Shown in pieces: positions 1 to 8,244 of a stretch of 64,000 nucleotides of DNA. Below the pieces are notes generated by a model that was given only the letters and a program-made list of their open reading frames with translations, did no database searches and was not told the origin of the DNA. Position 1 is the stretch's first letter; each line of letters starts with the position of its first letter. The position numbers were made by a program, and so were the translations under genes. The DNA is from Clostridiales bacterium (lineage in GTDB: Bacteria; Bacillota; Clostridia; Oscillospirales; CAG-272), in contig DPGD01000031.1 in assembly GCA_003522145.1 (NCBI GenBank), positions 1 through 64,000 of the forward strand, given 5' to 3'.

Positions 1-194
1 TCCGTTTTTAACGGACTTGTGCAGCGTGCAGAGCGGCCATAGGAGCTTTTTTCCGTCCATTGGGTTTGTATTCGCGGGAACGGGAAAGACTTTCAAAGGG
101 AACAAGCGACACGGAAAATTCCGGAGAGCTTTTCGTCCTCCCTCGTCAAAAAGAATTTTTATTCCGAAAAAAGCAGGAATTCTCTTTTCTGCTG
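1..194. other. No gene recognised at left edge
   Basis: This stretch precedes the ispA promoter. One forward frame stays open from the edge to base 214, but its conceptual product is basic, low in complexity and resembles no family I know. Another forward frame closes with TAG at base 40-42, so the 3' end of an upstream gene could lie there. Bases 1-15 form a short palindrome (TCCGTT/AACGGA). In related genomes xseA-xseB often precedes ispA, but I cannot identify xseB here. Confidence 0.4.
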
Positions 195-223
195 TTGACT
201 TTTATTCATTTTGACTGTATAAT
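195..223 (+). promoter_or_regulatory. Sigma-A promoter of the ispA run
   Basis: The -35 TTGACT (195-200) and the perfect -10 TATAAT (218-223) are separated by 17 bases. The ATG of ispA follows about 38 bases later, behind a GGGGGA ribosome site. This is the only clear promoter seen for the long co-directional run that ends at the terminator near 14.66 kb. Confidence 0.8.
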
Positions 224-261
224 GTATATGTAAAATTATACATAAAAATTTTGGGGGACTT

Positions 262-1161
262 ATGTGCGGCAATGATGAAATCCGGGCACAGGACAGGGAA
301 AGACTTCTGTGCCATGCGGAAATGATACAGCAGTTCTTTGAAAACCGAATTCCGGATCGGCCGGAAAACGGGGAACTGATCCGGAGCATGCGCTATTCGC
401 TTTTGGCACCGGGAAAGCGGATACGCCCCCATCTGACCTTTGAATTCTGCAGGCTGTTCGGCGGGTCGGAAGAGGAGGCCCTTGCCTATGCCGCCGCCGT
501 GGAGGCCATCCACACCTATTCGCTGATTCATGACGACCTGCCCTGTATGGACAACGATGATCTGCGAAGGGGTCGGCCGACCAATCATAAAGCTTACGGC
601 GAAGCCATGGCTATGCTGGCCGGAGACGCCCTGCAAACCTTTGCCTTTCGTTTGGCGGCGGGAAATGAGTGCCTGAGTGCCGAACAGAACGCCAAAGCCG
701 TTGTCCTTCTCGCCGAAAAAGCCGGGGAAACCGGGATGTGCGGCGGTCAGGAGGAGGACCTTGAAAATGAAAACAAGAGCATACAGGCAAAAGATTTAGA
801 CCGTATCAATGAAAAAAAGACGGGAGCGCTTCTGGAGGCCGCCTGCGGACTGGGATGTATTGCCGCCGGAGCCGATGAAAAACAAATGGAAGCGGCCATG
901 CTCTACGCAAGATGCTTCGGGGCGGCTTTTCAGATTGTGGATGACATTCTGGATGTGACCGCTTCCGAAGAGCAGTTCGGAAAAAATGTAAAGAGCGATA
1001 TGAGGAATCAGAAAACCACCTACGCTTCGCTGTTGGGATTGGAAAGCGCTTATACCCTTGCCAAACAGCTTACCGAAAGGGCGGCAAAGGCTCTTGAGTG
1101 CTATCCGGGAAGCGCCTATCTCATGCGTTTTGCCAAAAGTTCTTTGGAACGAAAAAAATGA
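262..1161 (+). CDS. ispA: Polyprenyl (farnesyl/geranyl) diphosphate synthase
   Basis: This is a trans-prenyltransferase that condenses isopentenyl diphosphate with allylic diphosphates in the cytoplasm to give farnesyl- or geranylgeranyl-PP for quinone and lipid carriers. The 299 residues match the usual family length. The first aspartate-rich motif DDLPCMD lies at about residues 91-97, followed by RRGRPT, and the second, DDILD, at about 226-230 with a downstream KSD. The ATG is chosen because GGGGGA lies four bases upstream and a strong promoter precedes it. The stop overlaps the tlyA start in ATGA, so the two are translationally coupled. In many Clostridia dxs lies between ispA and tlyA; it is absent here. 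Chain length cannot be fixed by eye. Confidence 0.95.
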   Translation: MCGNDEIRAQDRERLLCHAEMIQQFFENRIPDRPENGELIRSMRYSLLAPGKRIRPHLTFEFCRLFGGSEEEALAYAAAVEAIHTYSLIHDDLPCMDNDDLRRGRPTNHKAYGEAMAMLAGDALQTFAFRLAAGNECLSAEQNAKAVVLLAEKAGETGMCGGQEEDLENENKSIQAKDLDRINEKKTGALLEAACGLGCIAAGADEKQMEAAMLYARCFGAAFQIVDDILDVTASEEQFGKNVKSDMRNQKTTYASLLGLESAYTLAKQLTERAAKALECYPGSAYLMRFAKSSLERKK

Positions 1162-1934
1162 GACTGGATGTATATTTATATACTTCCGGTTACGCCTCCT
1201 CCCGGCAACGGGCCTCCTGTCTGATCAAAGAGGGCTTGGTGCGGGTGGAGGGGAAAACCGTCCGGAAGCCGTCCTTTGAAACCGACGGAAAGGCTGTGGA
1301 GGTTCAAGAGGGCGGACTGCGCTATGTGAGCCGAGGGGGACTAAAACTGGAGGAGGCCATTAAGCGCTTTTCTTTCGATCCCGCAGGATTGGTGTGTCTG
1401 GATCTGGGCGCCTCCACCGGAGGCTTTACCGATTGCCTGTTGCAGCACGGCGCCAAAAAGGTTTATGCGCTGGATGTAGGCTTCGGTCAGCTGGCGGCCT
1501 CCATGCGCTCCGATGCCCGTGTGGCAGTTCTGGAGCATTATAACGCCCGAAACCTGGAAAAAAAAGATTTCGAGGAGCCGGTGGATGCGGTGGTTTCCGA
1601 TCTTTCCTTTATTTCCCAGCGGTTGATCTATCCGGCTGTGTCCGGAGTATTGTCCCCCGGTATGCCCTTTATTTCTCTGGTGAAGCCTCAGTTTGAAGCG
1701 GGCAGAGAGGCTGTGGGCAAGGGGGGGCTGGTGAAGGATCGGCAGGTGCATTGGAGGGTGATGCAGGAATTGATTTCGGAAGGAATGAAAAGTCGGCTGT
1801 ATCTTTCTGATTTTTGTGTTTCTCCGATTGAAGGAGGAGACGGAAACCGGGAGTATTTGGCGCTGTTCCGCAAGGATTCTCCCTGTGTTTGTGATGAGCA
1901 TCGTCTGAAGGCAGTGATTTTTTACGATAAATGA
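1158..1934 (+). CDS. tlyA: TlyA-family rRNA 2'-O-methyltransferase (S4 + FtsJ domains)
   Basis: The product has an N-terminal S4 RNA-binding domain (residues 1-60, beginning MRLDVYLYTSGYASSRQRA) joined to an FtsJ-like Rossmann methyltransferase. The SAM-binding loop DLGASTGGFTD and the acidic strand end YALDVGFGQL are both visible. Family members methylate ribose 2'-OH groups in 16S/23S rRNA; older annotations call them hemolysin A. The ATG at 1158 overlaps the ispA stop (ATGA), and the product of 258 residues has normal length. An upstream in-frame start at 1098 is possible but would lie deep inside ispA. nadK follows after 10 bases. Confidence 0.9.
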   Translation: MRLDVYLYTSGYASSRQRASCLIKEGLVRVEGKTVRKPSFETDGKAVEVQEGGLRYVSRGGLKLEEAIKRFSFDPAGLVCLDLGASTGGFTDCLLQHGAKKVYALDVGFGQLAASMRSDARVAVLEHYNARNLEKKDFEEPVDAVVSDLSFISQRLIYPAVSGVLSPGMPFISLVKPQFEAGREAVGKGGLVKDRQVHWRVMQELISEGMKSRLYLSDFCVSPIEGGDGNREYLALFRKDSPCVCDEHRLKAVIFYDK

Positions 1935-1944
1935 GGAGGACTCC

Positions 1945-2772
1945 ATGACGGTCACACTTTTGTATTCTCCTTTTGAAAAGGGAAACAAAGAGGCGGCTGA
2001 GGCGGCAGCCAAACTGCTTTTTGAGGCCGGCGCTCAGGTTCAGTGTCTCAAGGGGATGCTGGATCTGCCTTTTCTGAAACAGATTGCCGGAAAGGAAATA
2101 TACCGGGCAGATGCGGCGCTGGTTTTGGGCGGAGACGGCTTTATCATGCACAATGCCAAGAATTGTGCCCACCGGAACACGCCCGTCCGAGGAATCAACC
2201 GGGGGCATTTGGGCTATCTTGCAGACGGAGAGGAATTCACGGCGGAAGAGGCAGAGAGACTGGTTGCCCGCTCTTTTTATACCGAGGAGCGGATGATGCT
2301 GCAGGTGCAGAGGAACGATGAAATTTCTGCGGCCCTCAACGATGTGGTTCTGATGCGGGAGGGGATCGCAGGCGTTGTGGAGATCGAGGTGCTTTCGGAC
2401 GGAGAAAGCGTAGGCATCTACCGTTGCGACGGCGTGCTGGTGGCCACGCCCACCGGTTCCACCGCCTACTCGCTTTCGGCAGGAGGCAGTGTGGTAGACC
2501 CGGCGCTGTCCTGTCTCTGTTTTACGCCGGTCTGTCCCCATTCTCTCTCCGCCAAGCCCATCATTTTTGCCCCCGAAAAAAAGCTGACGCTGCGGAATAT
2601 CAGCAGAAGAGAGCGACGCCTTTCCTATTCCTGCGACGGAGAAAAGCCCGGAGTCCTTCTTTACGGAGAAGAGCTGACGGTCACGGCAGGCAGGGAAAAG
2701 GTGCGCTTTATCCGAATGAATCAAAGCTCTTTTTGTGCAACTCTGCATAAGAAGCTGAGCGAAATAGGATGA
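1945..2772 (+). CDS. nadK: NAD kinase
   Basis: This is an ATP-dependent NAD+ kinase that produces NADP+ in the cytoplasm. The diagnostic LGGDG loop is at about residues 54-58, followed by the NRGHLGYL stretch. The second nucleotide-binding signature PTGSTAYSLSAGG lies near residue 170. The 275 residues match the short bacterial PpnK type. The residue after GGDG is Phe rather than the common Thr or Gly; the motif aspartate is kept, so activity is expected. AGGAGG lies directly upstream of the ATG. The stop overlaps the possible argR start at 2769. Confidence 0.93.
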   Translation: MTVTLLYSPFEKGNKEAAEAAAKLLFEAGAQVQCLKGMLDLPFLKQIAGKEIYRADAALVLGGDGFIMHNAKNCAHRNTPVRGINRGHLGYLADGEEFTAEEAERLVARSFYTEERMMLQVQRNDEISAALNDVVLMREGIAGVVEIEVLSDGESVGIYRCDGVLVATPTGSTAYSLSAGGSVVDPALSCLCFTPVCPHSLSAKPIIFAPEKKLTLRNISRRERRLSYSCDGEKPGVLLYGEELTVTAGREKVRFIRMNQSSFCATLHKKLSEIG

Positions 2773-3266
2773 ATTCCAAGGAAAGGAGCATAAGGCACAG
2801 GTATTTTGAAATGAAAAACGGAAGGCAAAAGCAGATACTCACCATCGTTTCCGAGCACGATGTGGAGACCCAGGAGGAACTGATCGTCCGCCTGAAAGCC
2901 AGCGGATTCAAGGCAACACAGGCAACGGTCTCCAGAGACATTAAGGAACTGCGTCTTATCAAAATGGCCACCGAGAACGGACACTATAAGTATGTGCAGT
3001 CGGTGGGAGAGGACGGAAAGTCCTCGGCGAAGTTTGACAATGTTTTAAGAGAGACGGTGATTTCCGTCCGGAATGCCGGACCGATCGTGGTGGTGCGCAC
3101 ATACGCCGGCATGGCCATGGCGGCGGCCGCTGCTGTGGACGCCATGCAGATCAACTGCATTCTGGGAACCATTGCCGGAGACGATACCATTTTCATCGCC
3201 GTTTCCGACGAGGTTGCCAGCGACTTGATCGAAAAGAAAATCGAAAGAATCATTCAGGAGCGTTAA
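2769..3266 (+). CDS. argR: Arginine repressor ArgR
   Basis: This is a hexameric, arginine-responsive DNA-binding regulator. The N-terminal winged helix shows TQEEL and the recognition stretch ATQATVSRDIKEL. The C-terminal oligomerisation and arginine-binding domain carries the GDDTIF segment. The start is ambiguous. ATG 2769 overlaps the nadK stop, which suggests coupling, and gives 165 residues. ATG 2811 (MKNGRQKQIL) gives 151 residues, nearer the family norm, but AAGGAG lies too far upstream of it. The position between nadK and recN is the classic Firmicute arrangement (argR/ahrC-recN). No arginine biosynthesis genes are in the window. Confidence 0.93.
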   Translation: MNSKERSIRHRYFEMKNGRQKQILTIVSEHDVETQEELIVRLKASGFKATQATVSRDIKELRLIKMATENGHYKYVQSVGEDGKSSAKFDNVLRETVISVRNAGPIVVVRTYAGMAMAAAAAVDAMQINCILGTIAGDDTIFIAVSDEVASDLIEKKIERIIQER

Positions 3267-3270
3267 AGCC

Positions 3271-4968
3271 ATGCTGACTTCACTGCACATTGAAAATGTG
3301 GCGGTTATAAAGACACTCAATCTGGATTTTTCAAAGGGATTTACGGTGCTGACCGGCGAAACGGGAGCCGGAAAATCCATCATTCTCGGTTCGGTCCGTA
3401 TGCTTTTGGGCGCCCGCACCGACCGGGATTCCATCCGAACGGGGGAAGAAAAGGCCACTGTGGAGGGACTTTTTTCGGAAATCGACGACCGGAGCCGTGC
3501 TTTGTTGAATGAATCCGGCATCGCGCCCGATGAAAACGGGGAGCTTCTTCTTTTGCGCACGCTGACCGCAGAGGGACGGAACACCTGCAAAATCAACGGC
3601 AGAGCCGTGCCCTTATCCACCCTGAAGGCGGCGGGTCAGATCCTGATCGGAATTCACGGACAGCACGACACACAGCTTCTTTTGAGCGAGGATACCCATC
3701 GGGTGCTCCTTGACCGGTACGGCCGATGCGAAGAAGCCTTTTCGGCTTACAGGGAGGCCTACAGCGAATCGGTCCGGCTGAAAAGCAGGCTGGAAGAATT
3801 GCTGAAAGAGGAACGGTTCCGGATCGAGCGGACCAAGAAGTACAAAACCGCAGTAAAAGAGATTGCCGCAGCGAACCTGAAGCCCGACGAAGAGGAGCTT
3901 CTGGAGCAGAGAAAAAAGATCCTGCGGGACGGAGAGAAGCTGCGCAAGCAAGCCAAAATCGTATACAGGGCACTGTATAAAAACGAAAAGGGCGGCTCGG
4001 CATACGACCTTCTGGAGATTGCGCAGACGGCTTTGGAGCAGCTGTCGGAGGTGCTTCCCGAAAGCGAAGAATACATCTCCCGACTGACCGGTTTCCGGCT
4101 GGAAATGGAAGAGATCGCAAAAAGCGCAGGCGAGGTGGCAAGCATTGCAGACGGAAACCCGGCTGAAGAATTAAATCGGCTCGAAGACCGACTGGATCTG
4201 GTCAAAGCCCTGAAAAAAAAGTACGGGTCGACCATCGAGGAGATTTTAGCCTATGAAGCCGAAGCAAAGAACCAGTTAATAGAGCTTTCCGGCAGGGAAG
4301 AGGAGCTGAGGCTTTTAAAAGAACGGTTGGAAAAGGCGGTGCTTCTTTCAAGAGAAAAAGGGGAAGTGCTGAGCAACTGCCGAAAAAAAGCGGCCCAACA
4401 ATTGGAAAAGGCGGTGAACGACCAGCTCCGGTATCTGGACCTGGAAAAAGTCGTGTTTCTTGTTCAATCGGAAAAGGAATACACCGAGAACGGAGTGCCG
4501 AAGCTGACGCCCAATGGCATGGACGATATTTCTTTTCTGATCTCTTCCAATCCGGGCGAGCCGCCGAAACCTATAGCCGATATTGCTTCCGGCGGAGAGC
4601 TTTCCAGAATCATGCTGGCTCTGAAGGTGGCATTTGCAGACAAGGAATCCACACCTTCTCTGATCTTTGATGAGATCGATACGGGAATTTCGGGGAAAAC
4701 CTCCCAGAAGATCGGCATGAAGCTCCGCGAAATTTCCGCCTACACCCAGGTGTTCTGTGTGACCCATTCGGCGCAGGTGGCCGCTTGCGGACATCACCAT
4801 TTCAAAATTTCCAAATACGAAGTGGATGGCCGAAACCGGACGGCTGTGGAAGAACTGGGCGAAGCAGACCGGATCGAAGAGCTGGCAAGAATCATGGGCG
4901 GCATTCACACAAGCGACACCGTCCGGGCGGGCGCAAGGGAACTGCTTGCCGAAGGGCAAAAATGCTGA
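3271..4968 (+). CDS. recN: DNA repair protein RecN (SMC-like ATPase)
   Basis: This is an SMC-family ATPase that acts early at double-strand breaks. The N-terminal Walker A is GETGAGKS at about residues 29-36. Long Lys/Glu-rich coiled-coil arms occupy roughly residues 160-370, and the ABC signature SGGELSR and Walker B LIFDEIDTG lie near residues 440-475. The 565 residues are normal. The ATG follows the argR stop by four bases. In many Clostridia spoIVB and spo0A follow recN; here tyrS does. No LexA-type operator was found directly upstream, as expected for an internal operon gene. Confidence 0.95.
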   Translation: MLTSLHIENVAVIKTLNLDFSKGFTVLTGETGAGKSIILGSVRMLLGARTDRDSIRTGEEKATVEGLFSEIDDRSRALLNESGIAPDENGELLLLRTLTAEGRNTCKINGRAVPLSTLKAAGQILIGIHGQHDTQLLLSEDTHRVLLDRYGRCEEAFSAYREAYSESVRLKSRLEELLKEERFRIERTKKYKTAVKEIAAANLKPDEEELLEQRKKILRDGEKLRKQAKIVYRALYKNEKGGSAYDLLEIAQTALEQLSEVLPESEEYISRLTGFRLEMEEIAKSAGEVASIADGNPAEELNRLEDRLDLVKALKKKYGSTIEEILAYEAEAKNQLIELSGREEELRLLKERLEKAVLLSREKGEVLSNCRKKAAQQLEKAVNDQLRYLDLEKVVFLVQSEKEYTENGVPKLTPNGMDDISFLISSNPGEPPKPIADIASGGELSRIMLALKVAFADKESTPSLIFDEIDTGISGKTSQKIGMKLREISAYTQVFCVTHSAQVAACGHHHFKISKYEVDGRNRTAVEELGEADRIEELARIMGGIHTSDTVRAGARELLAEGQKC

Positions 4969-5021
4969 AAAAGCGACAAAACAAAGGATTACATTGGTCT
5001 TAGGACTTGAAAGGAAAAAAG

Positions 5022-6248
5022 ATGGTAAAGGTATACGAAGATTTGGTCAAAAGAGGACTGATTGCACAGGTGACCAACGAGGAAGAAATCCGCAACATGG
5101 TGAACGAGGGAAAGGCCGTGTTCTACATCGGTTTTGACCCAACGGCGGACAGCCTTCATGTGGGACATTTTATGGCTCTGTGCCTGATGAAGCGTTTGCA
5201 GATGGCGGGAAACCGACCCATTGCCCTGATCGGCGGCGGCACGGGAATGATCGGAGACCCTTCGGGAAGAAGCGATCTGCGGCAGGTCATGAGTGAAGAA
5301 ACCATTCAGCACAACTGCGACTGCTTCAAAAAGCAGATGAGCCGCTTTATCGACTTTTCCGAGGGAAAAGCGCTGATGGTCAATAACGCCGACTGGCTTT
5401 TGAACCTGAACTATATTCAATTTTTGAGAGAAGTAGGCCCCTGCTTCTCGGTCAACAACATGCTTCGGGCCGAGTGCTATAAGCAGAGAATGGAAAAGGG
5501 CCTCTCCTTCCTGGAATTCAACTATATGATCATGCAATCCTATGACTTTTATATGCTTTATCAGAAGTACGGCTGCAATATGCAGTTCGGAGGGGATGAC
5601 CAGTGGTCGAATATGCTGGGCGGTACAGAGCTGATCCGGAAGAAGCTGGGCAAGGATGCCCACGCCATGACCATCACCCTTCTGCTCAATTCCGAAGGGA
5701 AGAAGATGGGAAAGACCCAGAAAGGCGCTGTGTGGCTGGATCCTGCCAAGACCTCTCCCTATGAATTCTTCCAGTATTGGCGGAACATTGACGATGCCGA
5801 TGTAATCAAGTGCATGAAGATGCTGACCTTCCTGCCGATTGAGCAGATCGAGGAAATGGAAAAGTGGGAGAGCAGTCGGATCAATGAGGAAAAAGAGATT
5901 TTAGCCTACGAGTTGACTGCACTGGTGCACGGCGAAGAGGAAGCAACCAAAGCCAAAGAGACGGCAAGAGCCATATTCTCAGGTGCGGCGAACGCCGAAA
6001 ATATGCCCACCATCCAAGTGCCCTCCGGTGCTTTAAGCGAGGGAAGGATCTTAGTGACCGAATTGATGGTCTTAGGCAAGATGGCTCCCTCCAAGGGGGA
6101 GGCAAAGCGGCTCATACAGCAGGGCGGTGTACTGTTGGGCGAAAACCGTGTGGAGCGGTTTGACGCTGTTGTGACCCAAGAGGAGCTTTCCTCCGGCGTA
6201 GTGATCCGGAAGGGCAAAAAGGTATTTAACCGGTTTGTTCTCGCATAA
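5022..6248 (+). CDS. tyrS: Tyrosyl-tRNA synthetase
   Basis: This class I aminoacyl-tRNA synthetase charges tRNA-Tyr. The HIGH equivalent HVGH is near residue 42 and the KMSKS equivalent KMGKT near residue 228. A C-terminal S4 RNA-binding domain (SKGEAKRLIQQGG) completes the 408-residue product. The ATG at 5022 is chosen because AAAGGA sits six bases upstream; a TTG 15 bases earlier would place the ribosome site inside the gene. The 53-base gap after recN is too short for a T-box leader, so no tRNA-sensing riboswitch is visible. Confidence 0.95.
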   Translation: MVKVYEDLVKRGLIAQVTNEEEIRNMVNEGKAVFYIGFDPTADSLHVGHFMALCLMKRLQMAGNRPIALIGGGTGMIGDPSGRSDLRQVMSEETIQHNCDCFKKQMSRFIDFSEGKALMVNNADWLLNLNYIQFLREVGPCFSVNNMLRAECYKQRMEKGLSFLEFNYMIMQSYDFYMLYQKYGCNMQFGGDDQWSNMLGGTELIRKKLGKDAHAMTITLLLNSEGKKMGKTQKGAVWLDPAKTSPYEFFQYWRNIDDADVIKCMKMLTFLPIEQIEEMEKWESSRINEEKEILAYELTALVHGEEEATKAKETARAIFSGAANAENMPTIQVPSGALSEGRILVTELMVLGKMAPSKGEAKRLIQQGGVLLGENRVERFDAVVTQEELSSGVVIRKGKKVFNRFVLA

Positions 6249-6330
6249 AAATAGCAGAGAACTCTCTCCTGCGTAAAAGAGATACAGAGCATATTTCCGA
6301 AAAAGGGCAGAGTTCGAAAGGAGAACGATC

Positions 6331-7236
6331 GTGAAAACATTTAAAGAAGAATTGAGCGAATTGGCAAGAGAAGGATTTCTGACCTTTGAAAAGAACAAGC
6401 CTCTTTCTTCTTGTTCCTCCTGCCGGATCGGCGGGGAAGCGGACTTTGCCCTCTATCCACGGAATCCGGAAGGCTTTTGCCGGGCATACACCCTTTCTTT
6501 GCAGTATGAAAAGAATCTGCGGGTGATGGGTGCCTGCACCAATGTATTGTTTCCCGATGAGGGCTACCGAGGAGTGATTCTTTTCACCACCGACATGAAC
6601 CAGGTGTCTCAAGAGGGAGAAACTCTTTTGGCTGATGCGGGAGAAAACCTGACGGCTCTTTCGGTGAAGGCCTGGAAGGCAGGCCTGTCCGGTCTGGAAT
6701 TTGCCTACGGTATACCCGGAAGTGTGGGGGGCGGCGTATTTATGAACGCCGGCGCATACGATCATTCCTTAGAGGAAGTGGTGAGCAAAAGCCGGTTTTA
6801 TGACCCCAAGAGCCGGACTTTCGGTGAATATAAAGGCAAAGATCACTGCTTTTCCTACCGGCATTCGGTTTATAATGACGGGAACAGAGTCATACTTTCG
6901 GCAGAGTTCTCCTTGAAAAAGGACGACCCGCAGGAGATACGGGCCAGAATGGAGGACTATATGCAGCGGCGGAAGAGCAAGCAGCCGTTGGAATATCCCA
7001 GTGCAGGAAGCGTGTTCAAGCGGTATCCCGGCTACTTCACAGCAAAGCTCATTGAAGAGGCAGGCCTAAAGGGTCTTACCGTCGGGGGAGCGCAGGTTTC
7101 ACCCAAGCATGCAGGGTTCATTGTAAATCTTGGCTCTGCCACGGCGGCCGATGTTCAGAAATTGGTTTCGATCATAGAAGAGGAAATTTACCGCCGGAAC
7201 GGCATCCGCATTGAACGGGAACTGATCTATTTCTGA
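6331..7236 (+). CDS. murB: UDP-N-acetylenolpyruvoylglucosamine reductase MurB
   Basis: This FAD enzyme performs the second committed step of peptidoglycan precursor synthesis, forming UDP-MurNAc with NADPH. Visible signatures are SCRIGGEADF in the FAD-binding domain, YGIPGSVGGGVFMNAGAY, and the C-terminal substrate region PSAGSVFKR with GGAQVSPKHAGFIVN. The product has 301 residues. The GTG start is supported by AAAGGAG seven bases upstream. whiA follows closely, as in many Firmicutes, but rapZ and yvcK, which normally lie between them, are missing. Confidence 0.95.
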   Translation: MKTFKEELSELAREGFLTFEKNKPLSSCSSCRIGGEADFALYPRNPEGFCRAYTLSLQYEKNLRVMGACTNVLFPDEGYRGVILFTTDMNQVSQEGETLLADAGENLTALSVKAWKAGLSGLEFAYGIPGSVGGGVFMNAGAYDHSLEEVVSKSRFYDPKSRTFGEYKGKDHCFSYRHSVYNDGNRVILSAEFSLKKDDPQEIRARMEDYMQRRKSKQPLEYPSAGSVFKRYPGYFTAKLIEEAGLKGLTVGGAQVSPKHAGFIVNLGSATAADVQKLVSIIEEEIYRRNGIRIERELIYF

Positions 7237-7268
7237 TTTGAAGAATTTTGGAAGGGAGGGAATGTGCT

Positions 7269-8198
7269 TTGTCTTTCTGCCAAGATACCAAGAATGATCT
7301 TTGCGCATTGCCCTGCAAGAGAAAATGCTGTAAGAGGGCATTGTTATACGGGATGCTCCTTTCGGGAAATCTCTTCACGAAGGATAAGATCAAGCTGATT
7401 ACCGAGAATGAGCGGACCAGTCAGTTGATCCTCTATCTTCTGAAGGAGGTATTCGGCGTAAAGGGAAACCTGTATATCAGCGAAAAAAAGGCGGGGGACG
7501 GAAAAATCAGCAGTTATAAGCTGACCGTTTCGGCAAAGAATGATCTGCAGAGGATCTTTGAGGAATGCGCTTTGCCCGAGGATTGCGAGGGGGCGGTCAG
7601 CCCGGAGATGATCCGGTGCGATGAATGCTTCCGGCATTTTATGCGGGGCACTTTTCTCACCGCCGGCACCCTGACCGACCCAATGGCCGAATATCGCCTG
7701 GAGCTGATTTTTGAAGACCGGCACTTAGCGAACACCGTTTTGGAGCTTTTGGAAAGCGCCGGATTTTCTCCGAAATATACCGAGCGGAAGACTAGCTTTG
7801 TGGTCTATATCAAGGAAAGCGAAAACATAGAGGATTTTCTTACCTCCATCGGTGCTTCTCAGGCTGCGATTTCCATAATGAATGCCAAAATCTACAAGGA
7901 CATCCGTAACAACCAGAACCGGCGTTCCAATTGCGACGCCGCCAACATCAACAAGATGACCGGAAAGGCTCAGGAGTGCATACGGGCCATCCGGATGCTG
8001 GAGGATTCCGGAGTCTTTTCACTGCTTTCGGAGGATCTGAAAACAACGGCCGCCCTGCGCAAGGAGAATCCGGAAGCATCCTTGGCCGAATTGGCGGAAT
8101 TGCACTGTCCGCCCATCACCAAATCCGGGGTAAATCATCGGTTGCGGAAGATCTGCGAACGGGCAGAGAAGCTGAACGAAAAAAAGGACAGGCCGTAG
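7269..8198 (+). CDS. whiA: DNA-binding protein WhiA
   Basis: WhiA is a conserved Gram-positive DNA-binding protein that combines a LAGLIDADG-homing-endonuclease-like fold with a C-terminal helix-turn-helix; it influences sporulation or division. The start is a TTG at 7269 (MSFCQDTKNDL), with GGAGGG eight bases upstream; this matches the family's MSF-type beginning, whereas a TTG at 7248 lacks a ribosome site. Supporting landmarks are CKRALLYGMLLSGNL, FLTAGTLTDP, NCDAANINKM and the final HTH stretch ITKSGVNHRLRKI. The product has 309 residues. Confidence 0.92.
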   Translation: MSFCQDTKNDLCALPCKRKCCKRALLYGMLLSGNLFTKDKIKLITENERTSQLILYLLKEVFGVKGNLYISEKKAGDGKISSYKLTVSAKNDLQRIFEECALPEDCEGAVSPEMIRCDECFRHFMRGTFLTAGTLTDPMAEYRLELIFEDRHLANTVLELLESAGFSPKYTERKTSFVVYIKESENIEDFLTSIGASQAAISIMNAKIYKDIRNNQNRRSNCDAANINKMTGKAQECIRAIRMLEDSGVFSLLSEDLKTTAALRKENPEASLAELAELHCPPITKSGVNHRLRKICERAEKLNEKKDRP

Positions 8199-8244
8199 TT
8201 TCTCCGGTTTACAAGTTTTTTTAAGTTTAAAAAGGAGGGAGCCA

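Noticed and set aside
17..214. 65-codon forward frame at the left edge as a gene
   Set aside because: No family match, no ribosome site, and it contains the ispA promoter at its 3' end.
1669..2748. 359-codon minus-strand frame over tlyA and nadK
   Set aside because: It overlaps two certain genes in antisense and resembles no family; codon use reflects the complement.
4969..5021. T-box leader in front of tyrS
   Set aside because: The gap after recN is only about 50 bases, without a specifier hairpin or terminator/antiterminator pair.
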